NCBI GenBank assembly: GCA_963628165.1
Contig: CAVGEG010000001.1
Coordinates: 1 to 64,000, forward strand
Reading direction: 5' to 3'
DNA from: RUG369 sp963628165
Lineage (GTDB): Bacteria > Planctomycetota > Planctomycetia > Pirellulales > Thermoguttaceae
Length of the DNA stretch: 64,000 nt
Made by a program: the position numbers and the translations under genes. Within the stretch, counting starts at the first letter, position 1. Each line of letters opens with the position of its first letter. The notes under the pieces were generated by a model. The model saw nothing but the letters and a program-made list of their open reading frames with translations, had not been told where the DNA came from and did not search any database. Below are positions 35,259-43,298 of this stretch, one piece after another.

Positions 35259-35285
35259 TTGTAAGACGGCGCGCGACGGTATAAT
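35259..35285 (+). promoter_or_regulatory. Promoter of the arsC-like/NIF3-like unit
   Basis: TTGTAA and TATAAT are 15 bases apart and end 54 bases before the ATG at 35340. Confidence 0.5.
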
Positions 35286-35339
35286 GGGCGTGGGCGCTCT
35301 TTTATACGCGCTTGAAACGCTATGAAAACGAGGTTTGTT

Positions 35340-35705
35340 ATGCTCTTTGTGCAATATCCTAAATGTACTACGTGCCAAAAAGCGAAGGCGTGGCTCGACG
35401 CGCAGAACGTCTCTTATACGTCGCGAAATATTAAAGAAGAACAGCCGACGCTCGACGAGTTGACTCAATGGTTCAATGCGAGCGGCCTTCCGATCAAAAA
35501 GTTTGTCAACACGAGCGGACTCTTGTATCGTTCGATGGGGCTTAAAGACACGTTGCCGACGATGAGCGACGCTCAGGTTCTCGAGCTTTTGGCGACCGAC
35601 GGAATGCTGGTCAAACGTCCGATTCTTGTCGGGCTGAATTGCGTCCTCGTCGGATTCAATGAAGAGGCGTGGCGCGGCGCTCTCGAAGGGATTTTTCAGA
35701 AATGA
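35340..35705 (+). CDS. ArsC/Spx-family thioredoxin-fold protein
   Basis: A 121-residue protein of the YffB/Spx/MgsR branch. The N-terminus FVQYPKCTTCQKAKAWLDA has the CXXC redox pair at residues 9 and 12. The blocks LTQWFNASGLPIKKFVNTSG and LLATDGMLVKRPILV are standard for the family. The true role could be a glutathione-linked reductase or an RNA-polymerase-binding regulator; the sequence does not decide. Start at 35340 is favoured by GAGG seven bases upstream and by family length; an ATG at 35322 is in frame. Its stop overlaps the next start (ATGA). Confidence 0.85.
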   Translation: MLFVQYPKCTTCQKAKAWLDAQNVSYTSRNIKEEQPTLDELTQWFNASGLPIKKFVNTSGLLYRSMGLKDTLPTMSDAQVLELLATDGMLVKRPILVGLNCVLVGFNEEAWRGALEGIFQK

Positions 35706-36034
35706 ATTTTGAGTTCTTCAAACTTGAGATATTCATCCCCGAGGAAAATTTCAACGACTTGCGCCGCGCTTTGATCCAGGTCGACGCCGGGCACATCGGA
35801 AAATATGACGCGTGCCTCTCCTATTCGCGCGTGACGGGGACATGGCGACCGCTCGAAGGAGCCTCCCCGTATATCGGAACTATCGATTCGATCTGCGAAG
35901 CGTCTGAGCTCAAAGTCGAAGTGATTTGTCGCGCCGTAAAACTCGACGAAACCCTCGCCGCCGTTAAGCGCGTTCATCCTTACGAGGAGCCCGTGATTAA
36001 CGTCGTGCCCTTGTGGCGAACAGGGCTAAATTAA
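35702..36034 (+). CDS. NIF3/YqfO central-domain-like (CutA-fold) protein
   Basis: A 110-residue stand-alone version of the domain inserted in long NIF3-like proteins. The signature blocks are FIPEENFNDLRRALIQVDAGHIGKYD (split here), TGTWRPLEGASPYIG and RVHPYEEPVINVVPL. The fold is that of the CutA/PII-like trimers. The function is unknown; metal or nucleotide binding has been suggested for relatives. It overlaps the ArsC/Spx-like gene by four bases and is therefore co-translated with it. Confidence 0.88.
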   Translation: MNFEFFKLEIFIPEENFNDLRRALIQVDAGHIGKYDACLSYSRVTGTWRPLEGASPYIGTIDSICEASELKVEVICRAVKLDETLAAVKRVHPYEEPVINVVPLWRTGLN

Positions 36035-36076
36035 TCCTTTCTTTTCTCCCTTCACGTTTATTTGGGAAGGTTAGAC

Positions 36077-36535
36077 ATGCAGACAGTGGGAACCACCGCG
36101 CCGGATTTTTCGTTGCTTGAGCAAAACGGCGTCGCTCACACGCTCTCCGAATATCGAGGCGAGTCCCTCGTGTCGTACTTCTATCCGAAGGATTCGAAGT
36201 CCGGTTGCGCGAAACAGGCGTGCGAATTTTCGCGTTTAGCGCAGGATTATGCGCAGAAGGGCGCGGTTATCGTCGGAGTGAGCAAGAACTCCGTCGCGTC
36301 GCATAAGAAGTTCGAGACGAAGAACGAACTTAATTTTACGCTCCTTTCCGACCCCGAATTGACGACGTTGCAGGCGTACGACGTATGGAAAGAAAAGAAG
36401 TGCGCGGGCAAGGTTTCGACGGGGACGTGGCGAACGACGTATGTGATTGATCCTGAAGGGGTTGTCGCGCGCGCGTACGACAAAGTGAAGGCGGCGGAAA
36501 ATCCCGCCCAAGTTCTTGCGGATTTGGAGGGGTAA
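36077..36535 (+). CDS. bcp: Thiol peroxidase, Bcp/PrxQ-type peroxiredoxin
   Basis: Reduces peroxides in the cytoplasm. The 152-residue protein holds YFYPKDSKSGCAKQACEF, in which the first Cys is peroxidatic and the second, five residues later, is resolving, as in Bcp. The end WRTTYVIDPEGVV is also typical. The ATG at 36077 has AAGG eight bases upstream and is preferred to a TTG at 36062. mazG follows directly after its stop. Confidence 0.93.
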   Translation: MQTVGTTAPDFSLLEQNGVAHTLSEYRGESLVSYFYPKDSKSGCAKQACEFSRLAQDYAQKGAVIVGVSKNSVASHKKFETKNELNFTLLSDPELTTLQAYDVWKEKKCAGKVSTGTWRTTYVIDPEGVVARAYDKVKAAENPAQVLADLEG

Positions 36536-37039
36536 TTGTTCGCGACGGAAAATAGCTTCACGGGCCTGCGGAAGTTGGCGGAACTTCTTTCGGCGCTTCG
36601 AGATAGAGAATCGGGCTGTCCGTGGTTTCGTCAACAGAAGCTTGAAACGCTTAAACTTCCGTGCGTCGAAGAGACGGCGGAGGTGGTTTGCGCGATCAAT
36701 GAGAAGGCGGCGTCGGGGGATTCGACGAACCTTTGCGAGGAGCTCGGCGATCTTCTGACGACGACCCTCTTTATGATCGAGTTGTGCGAGGAAGAGAATC
36801 TCTTTACGCTCGACGACGTCGTTTCAAGCGCTAATGAGAAATTGATCCGGCGTCACCCTCACGTCTTCGCGGGGGAGAAGTTCGGTTCTTACGAAGCGCT
36901 TGTCGAGCGCTACAAGGAGATCAAGAGACGCGAAAAAGAGGGGCGGAATTCGAGTCCCGTCCCTCTTTTTGAAGCGTTTGAAGAAGTGAAAACACTGATC
37001 GATCGCGCCAAAGAACGCAAGTTGCGCGATCTTCCGTAG
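36536..37039 (+). CDS. mazG: MazG-type nucleotide pyrophosphohydrolase
   Basis: Hydrolyses nucleoside triphosphates to monophosphates and pyrophosphate to clean the nucleotide pool. The 167-residue protein has GCPWFRQQKLETLKLPCVEE, the metal-binding EETAE and EELGDLL pair, and EKLIRRHPHVFAGE. This is a single-domain length; E. coli MazG has two domains. The start is a TTG immediately after the bcp stop, with GGAGGGG just upstream, inside the end of bcp. A C-terminal extension rich in charged residues follows the domain. Confidence 0.9.
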   Translation: MFATENSFTGLRKLAELLSALRDRESGCPWFRQQKLETLKLPCVEETAEVVCAINEKAASGDSTNLCEELGDLLTTTLFMIELCEEENLFTLDDVVSSANEKLIRRHPHVFAGEKFGSYEALVERYKEIKRREKEGRNSSPVPLFEAFEEVKTLIDRAKERKLRDLP

Positions 37040-37045
37040 TTTGCG

Positions 37046-38073
37046 TTAAACGGAAAGCTTGGGTCTTGCCGCCTGCTCGATCGTCTTTTTTCGCAAAATT
37101 AGGAAGACGCGGACGCAAACGGCGACGGAGAGACAAGACGAAATCGGCGCGGCAACCCCAACGTCAAAGAGGGTGAAGTCGCTTTCTCGACTGATGACGT
37201 ACGACAGAGGAATACGCGCGATGAATGCGATAATCGTGCTGTGTAGCGGGACGATCAACGTTTTGTCGCAACCGCAGAAGTATCCGTTCAGGTTGAAGAT
37301 CAGCGCGACGAGAACGCAGTCGATTATGAAGGAACGCAAATACAGCCCTCTTTGACGCGCGACTTCATTGACGTGTGTGAAATGGCCTGTGAAGTACGTT
37401 GCCAAAAACTGGCGCTACAGCCAGAAGACGACGCCGAAGGTCGCGGCGATTACGGTTCCCCACAAGCCGACGCTTGCCACGCGCTTAGGTTGTTTGGCGC
37501 CCAGGTTCTGCGCGATCGCCGTCGTCGCGGCGTTTGCGAAAGCGACGGCGGGAAGGAAAAAGAAGCTGATGCATCGTTGCGCGACGCCGAGTCCAGCCGC
37601 TTCCATCACGCCCATCGAATTGACGATCGCTTGGATGACGAGGAACGAGACGCTTGTGAAAACGTCTTGCAACGCGAGAGGCGTTCCGATCCCAAGAATG
37701 CGCTTGAGGGAATCGAAATTGGGCAAGAAGTGTTGGCGATGGAATTCGATCGGGAAGCGTTTTATGCGGATATAGACGATTGCCGCGACGAAACTTAACG
37801 CGATAGACGCGACCGTGGCGATCGCCGCGCCAAGGGGGCCCATGCCGTAATGCGCGACAAGGAGAAGATCCCCGAGAATGTTGGCGACGCATGAAACGCC
37901 GACGAAGATTGTCGGCGTAACGGCGTCTCCAAATCCTCGATAAATTGTGCCTATGACGTTATAGCCAATGACGAAGGGGATTCTGCACGCGGCGGTAAAG
38001 ACGTATTGGCGCGTGGAATCAAGCCTTCGATCATGTAACGATCGACTTGTATTGAAGAGTTTTTATCTTCCAT
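37046..38073 (-). pseudogene. Decayed MATE exporter gene (internal deletion plus in-frame stop)
   Basis: An ATG at 38073 opens a genuine MATE N-terminus (VDRYMIEGLIPR). About 21 codons on, the sequence moves out of frame into the middle of a MATE protein (FTAACRIPFVIGYNVIG, IYRGFGDAVTP). Roughly the first three membrane helices are missing. Further on, a TAG at 37415-37417 sits in the frame between GVVFWL and RQFLATYFTGHF, and the rest of the protein continues in the same frame to 37046 (LNGYFCGCDKTLIVP). The two lesions make it non-functional. An intact MATE gene is at 9058. Confidence 0.82.
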
Positions 38074-38350
38074 CTTAAAGATCGTTTTTTTGAAGAGGCG
38101 CCGATGATCTCCGGCGTGTGGAGAACTGTTTGCACAGTTGTTGATTATTTTAAGGTAGACTGTTTTTTGTGAAGACGGATGCAGACGAAATCTTTTTGCG
38201 TTTTTTGCTCTTTTTTTTTCTTGAAAAAGTGATTAGAGTGGGACAAAAGATTTTTTAACGGGCCGTTTCGTTCCTTAGTTGAACGGGACGACGTTTTGAT
38301 CCGAAAAAAGACGAACAGGTCGATGATTTTAGGCGTCAGGAGGACGTATC

Positions 38351-40054
38351 GTGGCGGATAATATGCTAAAGGGAATCGCATGGCTTGCTATGATTCTACT
38401 TGCGACGCTTGGCGCTTTGACGTTTCTTCCCGAAAGCGCATGGGAATCGTGTCCGCCGCCTCTAAGCCCCGTTCGATCGTCTCTCGCTAAGTTCTGTATT
38501 GCGCCCGCCAAGTATCACGCCCAAGCCGCCGCCGATGCGTCTGTCGTTCCAGTCGAAGAATCCGCGTGTTTACCCGGAGGCGGCGACGATTCTCTTTGCG
38601 CGGAATCGCGCGTGCAGATCGCTTCTCCGACCGCGCGTCCCCGTATTTTTCAAGAACGCGGCGATCCGCTCGACTCCCCCGTCGATTCTCGATTTGCCGA
38701 CGTGGCTACGGAATTCCAGGAGCCTGTCGCGCCCACGGTCGGCGCGCCTCCCGCCGCATCTATTCTTCCTCAGAATTCTTCCGAAACCGTGCCTCTCGCA
38801 ACGCCTGAAAACCTCGTCGACAATCCTCTCGACGGTTCGATCTTCAACGGCTCGGGAGACGGTTTGGACGACTCGTTGACGTCTCTCGTCGATCCCCCGA
38901 CAACCCCGGAATTCTCCGAGGCTAACGCGATTCTTAACGATCACGACGCGGCGACTGCTTCGCAACAGGACGGCGCCGCTCCGTTGAATGTCGCCGCGGT
39001 TCCCGTAGTCGCGCGGCAGAATGAAAACGTCGCGACTTTGACGGATCCAATGCCGGAAGGCGTCGCGGAGTCCTCCACGCCTTCGACTCCCCAGTTGCCG
39101 TCGCAAGAGAATATGACGGCGCAGCCGCGAACCTTAGCGGAAGCAGGCGCCGCAATGACCGCCGCCGCTCCTCGGATCCCCGTTGCGCCGTCTCCCGCGT
39201 CGGCGTCTCAGAACGCCGTTTCCTGCGCCGATTCCGCTCAAGGGGCGCAAGATCCCGCTGCGTGCGCGGCTCCCGCGACGCCGACTCTCGCCGATTTAAT
39301 CGCCGCGAAAAATTATCCCGCCGCCCTTAACCTTGCGTTAAACGGCGCGCGCGACGTCTCCTCCGCAACACAAGCGCGCGATATTTTCGTCGCGCTCAAT
39401 ATGCTAAGGCGATATTACGTCGCTCAGGGACAAATGGACGTCGTCGCGCGGATCAACACAACCCTCGACGGTTTGGCTTTTGAAATCTTCTATAACCCAA
39501 AGCGCGCGATCCTCGAGCCGATGCGTCAAACGTTGCCGGGCGAAACTCTCGAAGCGATCGCGAGGGAATACAACGTTTCTCCCGAGATGATCGCCGTTAT
39601 TAACGGCGTTCAGCTTCCCGTGGATTCCCCGCTTCCACCTGGCGCGCAACTCAAAGTTTTTCGCGGCCCGGTCATCGCGGAAATCTCCGCGTCTCGTAAA
39701 GAGCTCCTGTTGACCTTCAACGGACTCTACGCCGGTCGATTCAAGTGCGGAATTCCGCGTCAGGACGCGAATTTTAGAGGAGCCTGCGACGTTGAAACGT
39801 TGATCGAGAATCCCTCGTGCGACGCTGTCGATCTTTCCGGCTCAAAAATCACTATTCCTGGCGGAGCCCCCGAGAATCCTCTGGGCGCGTATTGGATCGG
39901 TCTCTCGGGAGGTCACGGATTGCAAGGGACGAATCGCGCGGAACTGGTTGGAACAGACGTGCCTGAAAATGGCGGTTTCATCTTTAGCAATCGAGAGATT
40001 TCGCAGTTGAAAATCTTCCTCGCCGTCGGCACGAAGGTTTATTTCACCGACTGA
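38351..40054 (+). CDS. LysM protein with a YkuD-like domain lacking the catalytic Cys
   Basis: A 567-residue envelope protein. A hydrophobic helix (IAWLAMILLATLGALTF) anchors or exports it, then a long Pro/Ala/Ser-rich, poorly ordered region runs to about residue 310. A helical part (about 315-390) is followed by a LysM motif (PGETLEAIAREYNVSPEMIAVIN) and an L,D-transpeptidase-like fold. In active YkuD enzymes a SHGCIR motif carries the catalytic Cys; here the matching place reads NGGFIFSN, though the earlier HG is kept. It probably binds peptidoglycan rather than cross-linking it. The start is a GTG with GGAGGA seven bases upstream. The 277 bases before it (38074-38350) are A+T-rich with no clear feature. 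Confidence 0.78.
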   Translation: MADNMLKGIAWLAMILLATLGALTFLPESAWESCPPPLSPVRSSLAKFCIAPAKYHAQAAADASVVPVEESACLPGGGDDSLCAESRVQIASPTARPRIFQERGDPLDSPVDSRFADVATEFQEPVAPTVGAPPAASILPQNSSETVPLATPENLVDNPLDGSIFNGSGDGLDDSLTSLVDPPTTPEFSEANAILNDHDAATASQQDGAAPLNVAAVPVVARQNENVATLTDPMPEGVAESSTPSTPQLPSQENMTAQPRTLAEAGAAMTAAAPRIPVAPSPASASQNAVSCADSAQGAQDPAACAAPATPTLADLIAAKNYPAALNLALNGARDVSSATQARDIFVALNMLRRYYVAQGQMDVVARINTTLDGLAFEIFYNPKRAILEPMRQTLPGETLEAIAREYNVSPEMIAVINGVQLPVDSPLPPGAQLKVFRGPVIAEISASRKELLLTFNGLYAGRFKCGIPRQDANFRGACDVETLIENPSCDAVDLSGSKITIPGGAPENPLGAYWIGLSGGHGLQGTNRAELVGTDVPENGGFIFSNREISQLKIFLAVGTKVYFTD

Positions 40055-40075
40055 AAGATACATAATAAATATAAA

Positions 40076-40104
40076 GGCCCCCGTGACGGACGAGGGCCTT
40101 TTTT
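40076..40104 (+). terminator. Terminator after the LysM/YkuD-like gene
   Basis: GGCCC pairs with GGGCC (40076-40080 with 40094-40098), an inner CGT/ACG extends the stem past one mismatch, and six T follow. Confidence 0.8.
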
Positions 40105-40112
40105 ATTTCTAT

Positions 40113-41361
40113 CTAACGTTCGCTCGTATGCTTCCTGATTTCGGAAGAAGAGACGTCGTCGATAAAGACTTCTTGGGGAATAAACTCGCAAAGTTGGCGC
40201 AACGCGGGGGGGAGTTTTTCATTCAAGGTTTCCGATGAGAGAATTTCCCCTTTGTATCTGCGCGTAAAGACGAGAAATCGCGCGTTTAACGCACGGAGTT
40301 CTTCGAGGACGGAGTCGCGCTGGAGGAGGCTGTTATTCTCGTATTTCAGGTCGGCGAGACGCAGAATCGTGTCGGTTCCAGCGATAAAGACGGCGCCGGG
40401 GAAGATCCGCGCTTTTNNNNNNNNNNGCTTTTTGGACGAATCGCGGGGCGTTGACGATCCAAAGCGTCGAGTTTGGGACGCGCTCGTTGAGCTGCGCTGC
40501 GCGGCGCGCGAGTTCTAGCGGATCGAGAGGCGGCTTGTCGACGTTATGCGCGGAGATTTCAAAAGCGACGGGTAGACAGAGGCGCGACGAAGCGATTTGG
40601 GCGATCGCGGCGTGTCCTCGATGCGCGGGATTAAAGGAGCCGGGGAAGAGAAGATAGGGGACGTTTTTTTGAGGGGATCGAGGAAGAGGCGCGACGCGTC
40701 CATTTTTTGCGAGCAGGGCTTGTCCGTTGGCGTCTTCCGGCGCGTAGAGAAAGGCCGCGGCCTCCGGATTGACGAAGACGGAGGAGACGGAGGCGACGTC
40801 GTCGCACGAGAGAGGTTCGAGGGTTTGAAGAGGGAGCGACTCTTTCTTTTCCGTCCAGTAATCTTCTCGAGGAGCGTTCTCAAATTCCCAGACGACTTTC
40901 TTGAGGGTAGAGAAGATGAAATCGGCGGCGAGTCTTTCTTCTTGAGCGCGAGATCGGGCGTTCTTTTTGAGGGTTAGCGATGCGGAAAAAGCGCCGAAGC
41001 GCGAGAGGACGGAGCAGTAAACGCGATGTTCTCCCTTTTTTGGGTGTTCCGACACGAGGGTCGCGGTTGCGCCGATCCCTAGGAGCGCGCTCGGATCGGC
41101 GTCTGGGGCGACGACTTGGGCGCGACGCAGCGCTGCGGCGGCGAGGAGACGCGCCGTGCGTTCCGACGTGTAATTTTCGGGGTGAAATCCTAGAAAATCG
41201 TCTGTCGCTAGCGGCGCGTAAGGTATACGCCCTTCAAGAAAGGTTTGGGACGCGCCGGGCACGGAGAGGTAATCCGAGAGGAACGCGGAACCGCCGCCGG
41301 AGATCGTAACGACGAATTTCAATTGGGATTGGCGAAGTCTGGATATGACGTCGAAATGCAT
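40113..41361 (-). CDS. CinA-like domain fused to NMN/NaMN adenylyltransferase-like domain, split by a false gap
   Basis: Residues 1 to about 165 resemble the CinA C-terminal (PncC, NMN deamidase) domain: SGGGSAFLSDYLSVPGAS, RIPYAPLATDDFLG, AAAALRRA. The Ser and Lys used by PncC are not where expected (Thr replaces the Lys in PYAPLAT). Residues from about 235 form a nucleotidyltransferase domain with LLFPGSFNPAHRGHAAIAQ (HRGH at 247-250) and VFIAGTDTILRL, as in NadD/NMNAT enzymes of NAD synthesis. Ten N at 40417-40426 break the frame. The two flanks share AAAAGC, and overlapping them restores VQKARIFPG and a 410-residue protein ending at the TAG at 40113. AAAGGATC precedes the ATG. Confidence 0.8.
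40417..40426. other. Scaffold gap (10 N) that is probably a false gap
   Basis: In the coding direction the left flank ends CCAAAAAGC and the right flank begins AAAAGCGCGG. The shared AAAAGC suggests that nothing is missing and the flanks overlap by six bases. Confidence 0.85.
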
Positions 41362-41430
41362 TCTTGGATCCTTTTAAGAAAAGGCGCGCGAAACGTTTTT
41401 CGTAGCATTATAGTGAAAACGCGAGGTCGT

Positions 41431-41472
41431 ACAATAAAGAACCGCGACGTTGCGTTGCACAGCGTCGCGGTT
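41431..41472 (-). terminator. Probable terminator of the HEAT-repeat gene
   Basis: A perfect 10-bp stem (AACCGCGACG at 41440-41449 with CGTCGCGGTT at 41463-41472) is followed on the minus strand by CTTTATTG. The T-run is imperfect. Confidence 0.6.
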
Positions 41473-41501
41473 TCAGTTAGCGTTCAATCAAAGGAAACGA
41501 C

Positions 41502-43214
41502 TCACTTGATGTTGTTCTTGTAGCCGGTCGCGCGGTCGCGTTGTTGGTCGTTACCCTTTTCGATAACGACGTCGAGAGCGCTCTTGAAGAGTTCCTTGTC
41601 TTGCTTGCGGAGATAATCCTGGTGAGCGAGGTCAAGGATAGCGTTCATCGCTTTGTCGGAGAGCTTGGCTTCGTCGACCTTGGAGAGGGCGAAGCGAACC
41701 GAATCGAGGGTGCGGACGGCGCCGACGCGTTCGAGAACGAGGTTGCGTTCGTCGTCGCGGGTCGCGAGCTCGAAGGCGGTCTTCAAGTTGGCGAGCTTGT
41801 CGTCGTCGGACATGTCGATTCCGTCGCGATCGTCAGGAAGAGAAACGACGCGGACGAAGGCGCGGAGCGCTTGGATTCGAAGCTGTTCGGGGAGCTTCTG
41901 ATCCTTGGCGGCGTCGAGAAGTTTTTCCCAAACGACGGCGTTGGGCCAATTGCTCATAGCGCGGATGGTGAGAGCAATCATTTGAGGCTGACCGGAAGCG
42001 AGACCCTTTTCCATTTGTTCGAGAGCCGCGTCGCCGCCGATACGTCCCAGAAGCATGAAGATCTGGGCGCCGTTGCCGTTGTTCATCATCTTGACGACAG
42101 GAGTCGCGTCGCCGTCGCAAAGTCTGGAGATGATTTGCTCGGCGCGGTCGCGATCGCCGCCCTGAGGAATGGCAAGGAAGGCGTTGACGAAGTCGGGAAT
42201 GTTCTTCTTGGAGGCGAGCTGTTCAGCGGCGGAAAGGAGCTGCAAACGAACGGCACAGTCGTCTTTCTTAGCAAGATCGAGAAGAGAAGCGACTTCGTCT
42301 TTGTCGTAACGACGGCTGGCGACGTTAGCAAGAGAGACGAGGTTGTCGTTGTTCTTTTCTTTCTTGAGGGCGGCGGAGAGAGCGGCGTTGAAGTCGTCGC
42401 TTTCGATGTTCGCCATGACGCGTTCAACGAGTCCGCGGTCGAAGGAGAAGGCGCCGTAAAGGGCGTCGAAGTTCTTGCCCGTGCCGATCTTCTCGAGGAC
42501 GAGGATCGCGGCGCGCTTGACGAATTCGTTCTCGGACTTGAGAGAATCAAGGGCGATTCCGATATAGGCGGCGTCGTCTCTGACGCGGATAGCGCCTAAC
42601 GCGCGCGCTTTATCGTCGTCGGAGAGATCGTTGAATTTCGCCATGTAGTCGGCAAATTCTTCGCCGGAGACGTAGGGAAGAGACTGAGGAAGCTCGGTTT
42701 CGACGCCGATGGTAAGGTCGACGTTGAGGTTGACGAGATAGCCGTCGATCTTCTTAGGATCGTCGATCTTTTCCTTGGCGGCTTTGAGGGCGTCGACCGC
42801 CTTTTCAGAACCGATTTGGATGAGGGCGCGCGCCGCTTCGTCGAAGAGCGCGGGTTCGTCGCTGGTAAGGAAGGGAGCGAGGACCTCGACGCAGGAGTCG
42901 TCGCCAACCCAACCGACGAGGTGGAGGAGCCACTGTTTGGTAGCGGTCGGATAGTCTTTGCCGAGCGCGTCTTTCATGAGCGAGAGGGTGGCTTCGCGTT
43001 GATCGACTTGCTGGAGGCAGAGATTCATCCACGTTTGCTGGGCGTTCTCCATATCCTTGATCTGATCGGCGTTGGTCCAATCGCTTGGAGTCATTTTTTC
43101 GACGGTAGCCTCGAAGGTTTCGGCGGCGTCTTGGGCAAAGCTCGGCGCGGCAAAGGCGCAGAGAGACAGGGACGCTGTAAGGATCAGCGCGGAATTTTTC
43201 AAATTGAATTTCAT
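41502..43214 (-). CDS. Secreted HEAT-repeat protein
   Basis: A 570-residue protein with a clean signal peptide (SALILTASLSLCAFAAPSFA). The rest is almost wholly helical, with repeated units such as FDEAARALIQIGSEKAVDAL and VKRAAILVLEKIGTGKNFDAL that look like HEAT/Armadillo repeats. It is rich in Asp and Lys, has no catalytic motif and probably acts as a periplasmic scaffold. It is one transcription unit with a terminator downstream. No specific partner is visible. Confidence 0.82.
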   Translation of the reverse strand: MKFNLKNSALILTASLSLCAFAAPSFAQDAAETFEATVEKMTPSDWTNADQIKDMENAQQTWMNLCLQQVDQREATLSLMKDALGKDYPTATKQWLLHLVGWVGDDSCVEVLAPFLTSDEPALFDEAARALIQIGSEKAVDALKAAKEKIDDPKKIDGYLVNLNVDLTIGVETELPQSLPYVSGEEFADYMAKFNDLSDDDKARALGAIRVRDDAAYIGIALDSLKSENEFVKRAAILVLEKIGTGKNFDALYGAFSFDRGLVERVMANIESDDFNAALSAALKKEKNNDNLVSLANVASRRYDKDEVASLLDLAKKDDCAVRLQLLSAAEQLASKKNIPDFVNAFLAIPQGGDRDRAEQIISRLCDGDATPVVKMMNNGNGAQIFMLLGRIGGDAALEQMEKGLASGQPQMIALTIRAMSNWPNAVVWEKLLDAAKDQKLPEQLRIQALRAFVRVVSLPDDRDGIDMSDDDKLANLKTAFELATRDDERNLVLERVGAVRTLDSVRFALSKVDEAKLSDKAMNAILDLAHQDYLRKQDKELFKSALDVVIEKGNDQQRDRATGYKNNIK

Positions 43215-43298
43215 GTATTCGTCTCTATTTCTGTATGTTAAGCGCAGAGTAATCTCCGCGCGCTTTTCTTTTGAAAAAACCGATTATGACGCGAAACC

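Noticed and set aside
34875..37417. Two in-frame TAG codons (34875 in Rrf2, 37415 in MATE) as a sign of TAG recoding
   Set aside because: Normal genes here end with TAG (2611 and 40113), and both interrupted genes carry a second lesion (a lost base or a large deletion), so decay explains them.
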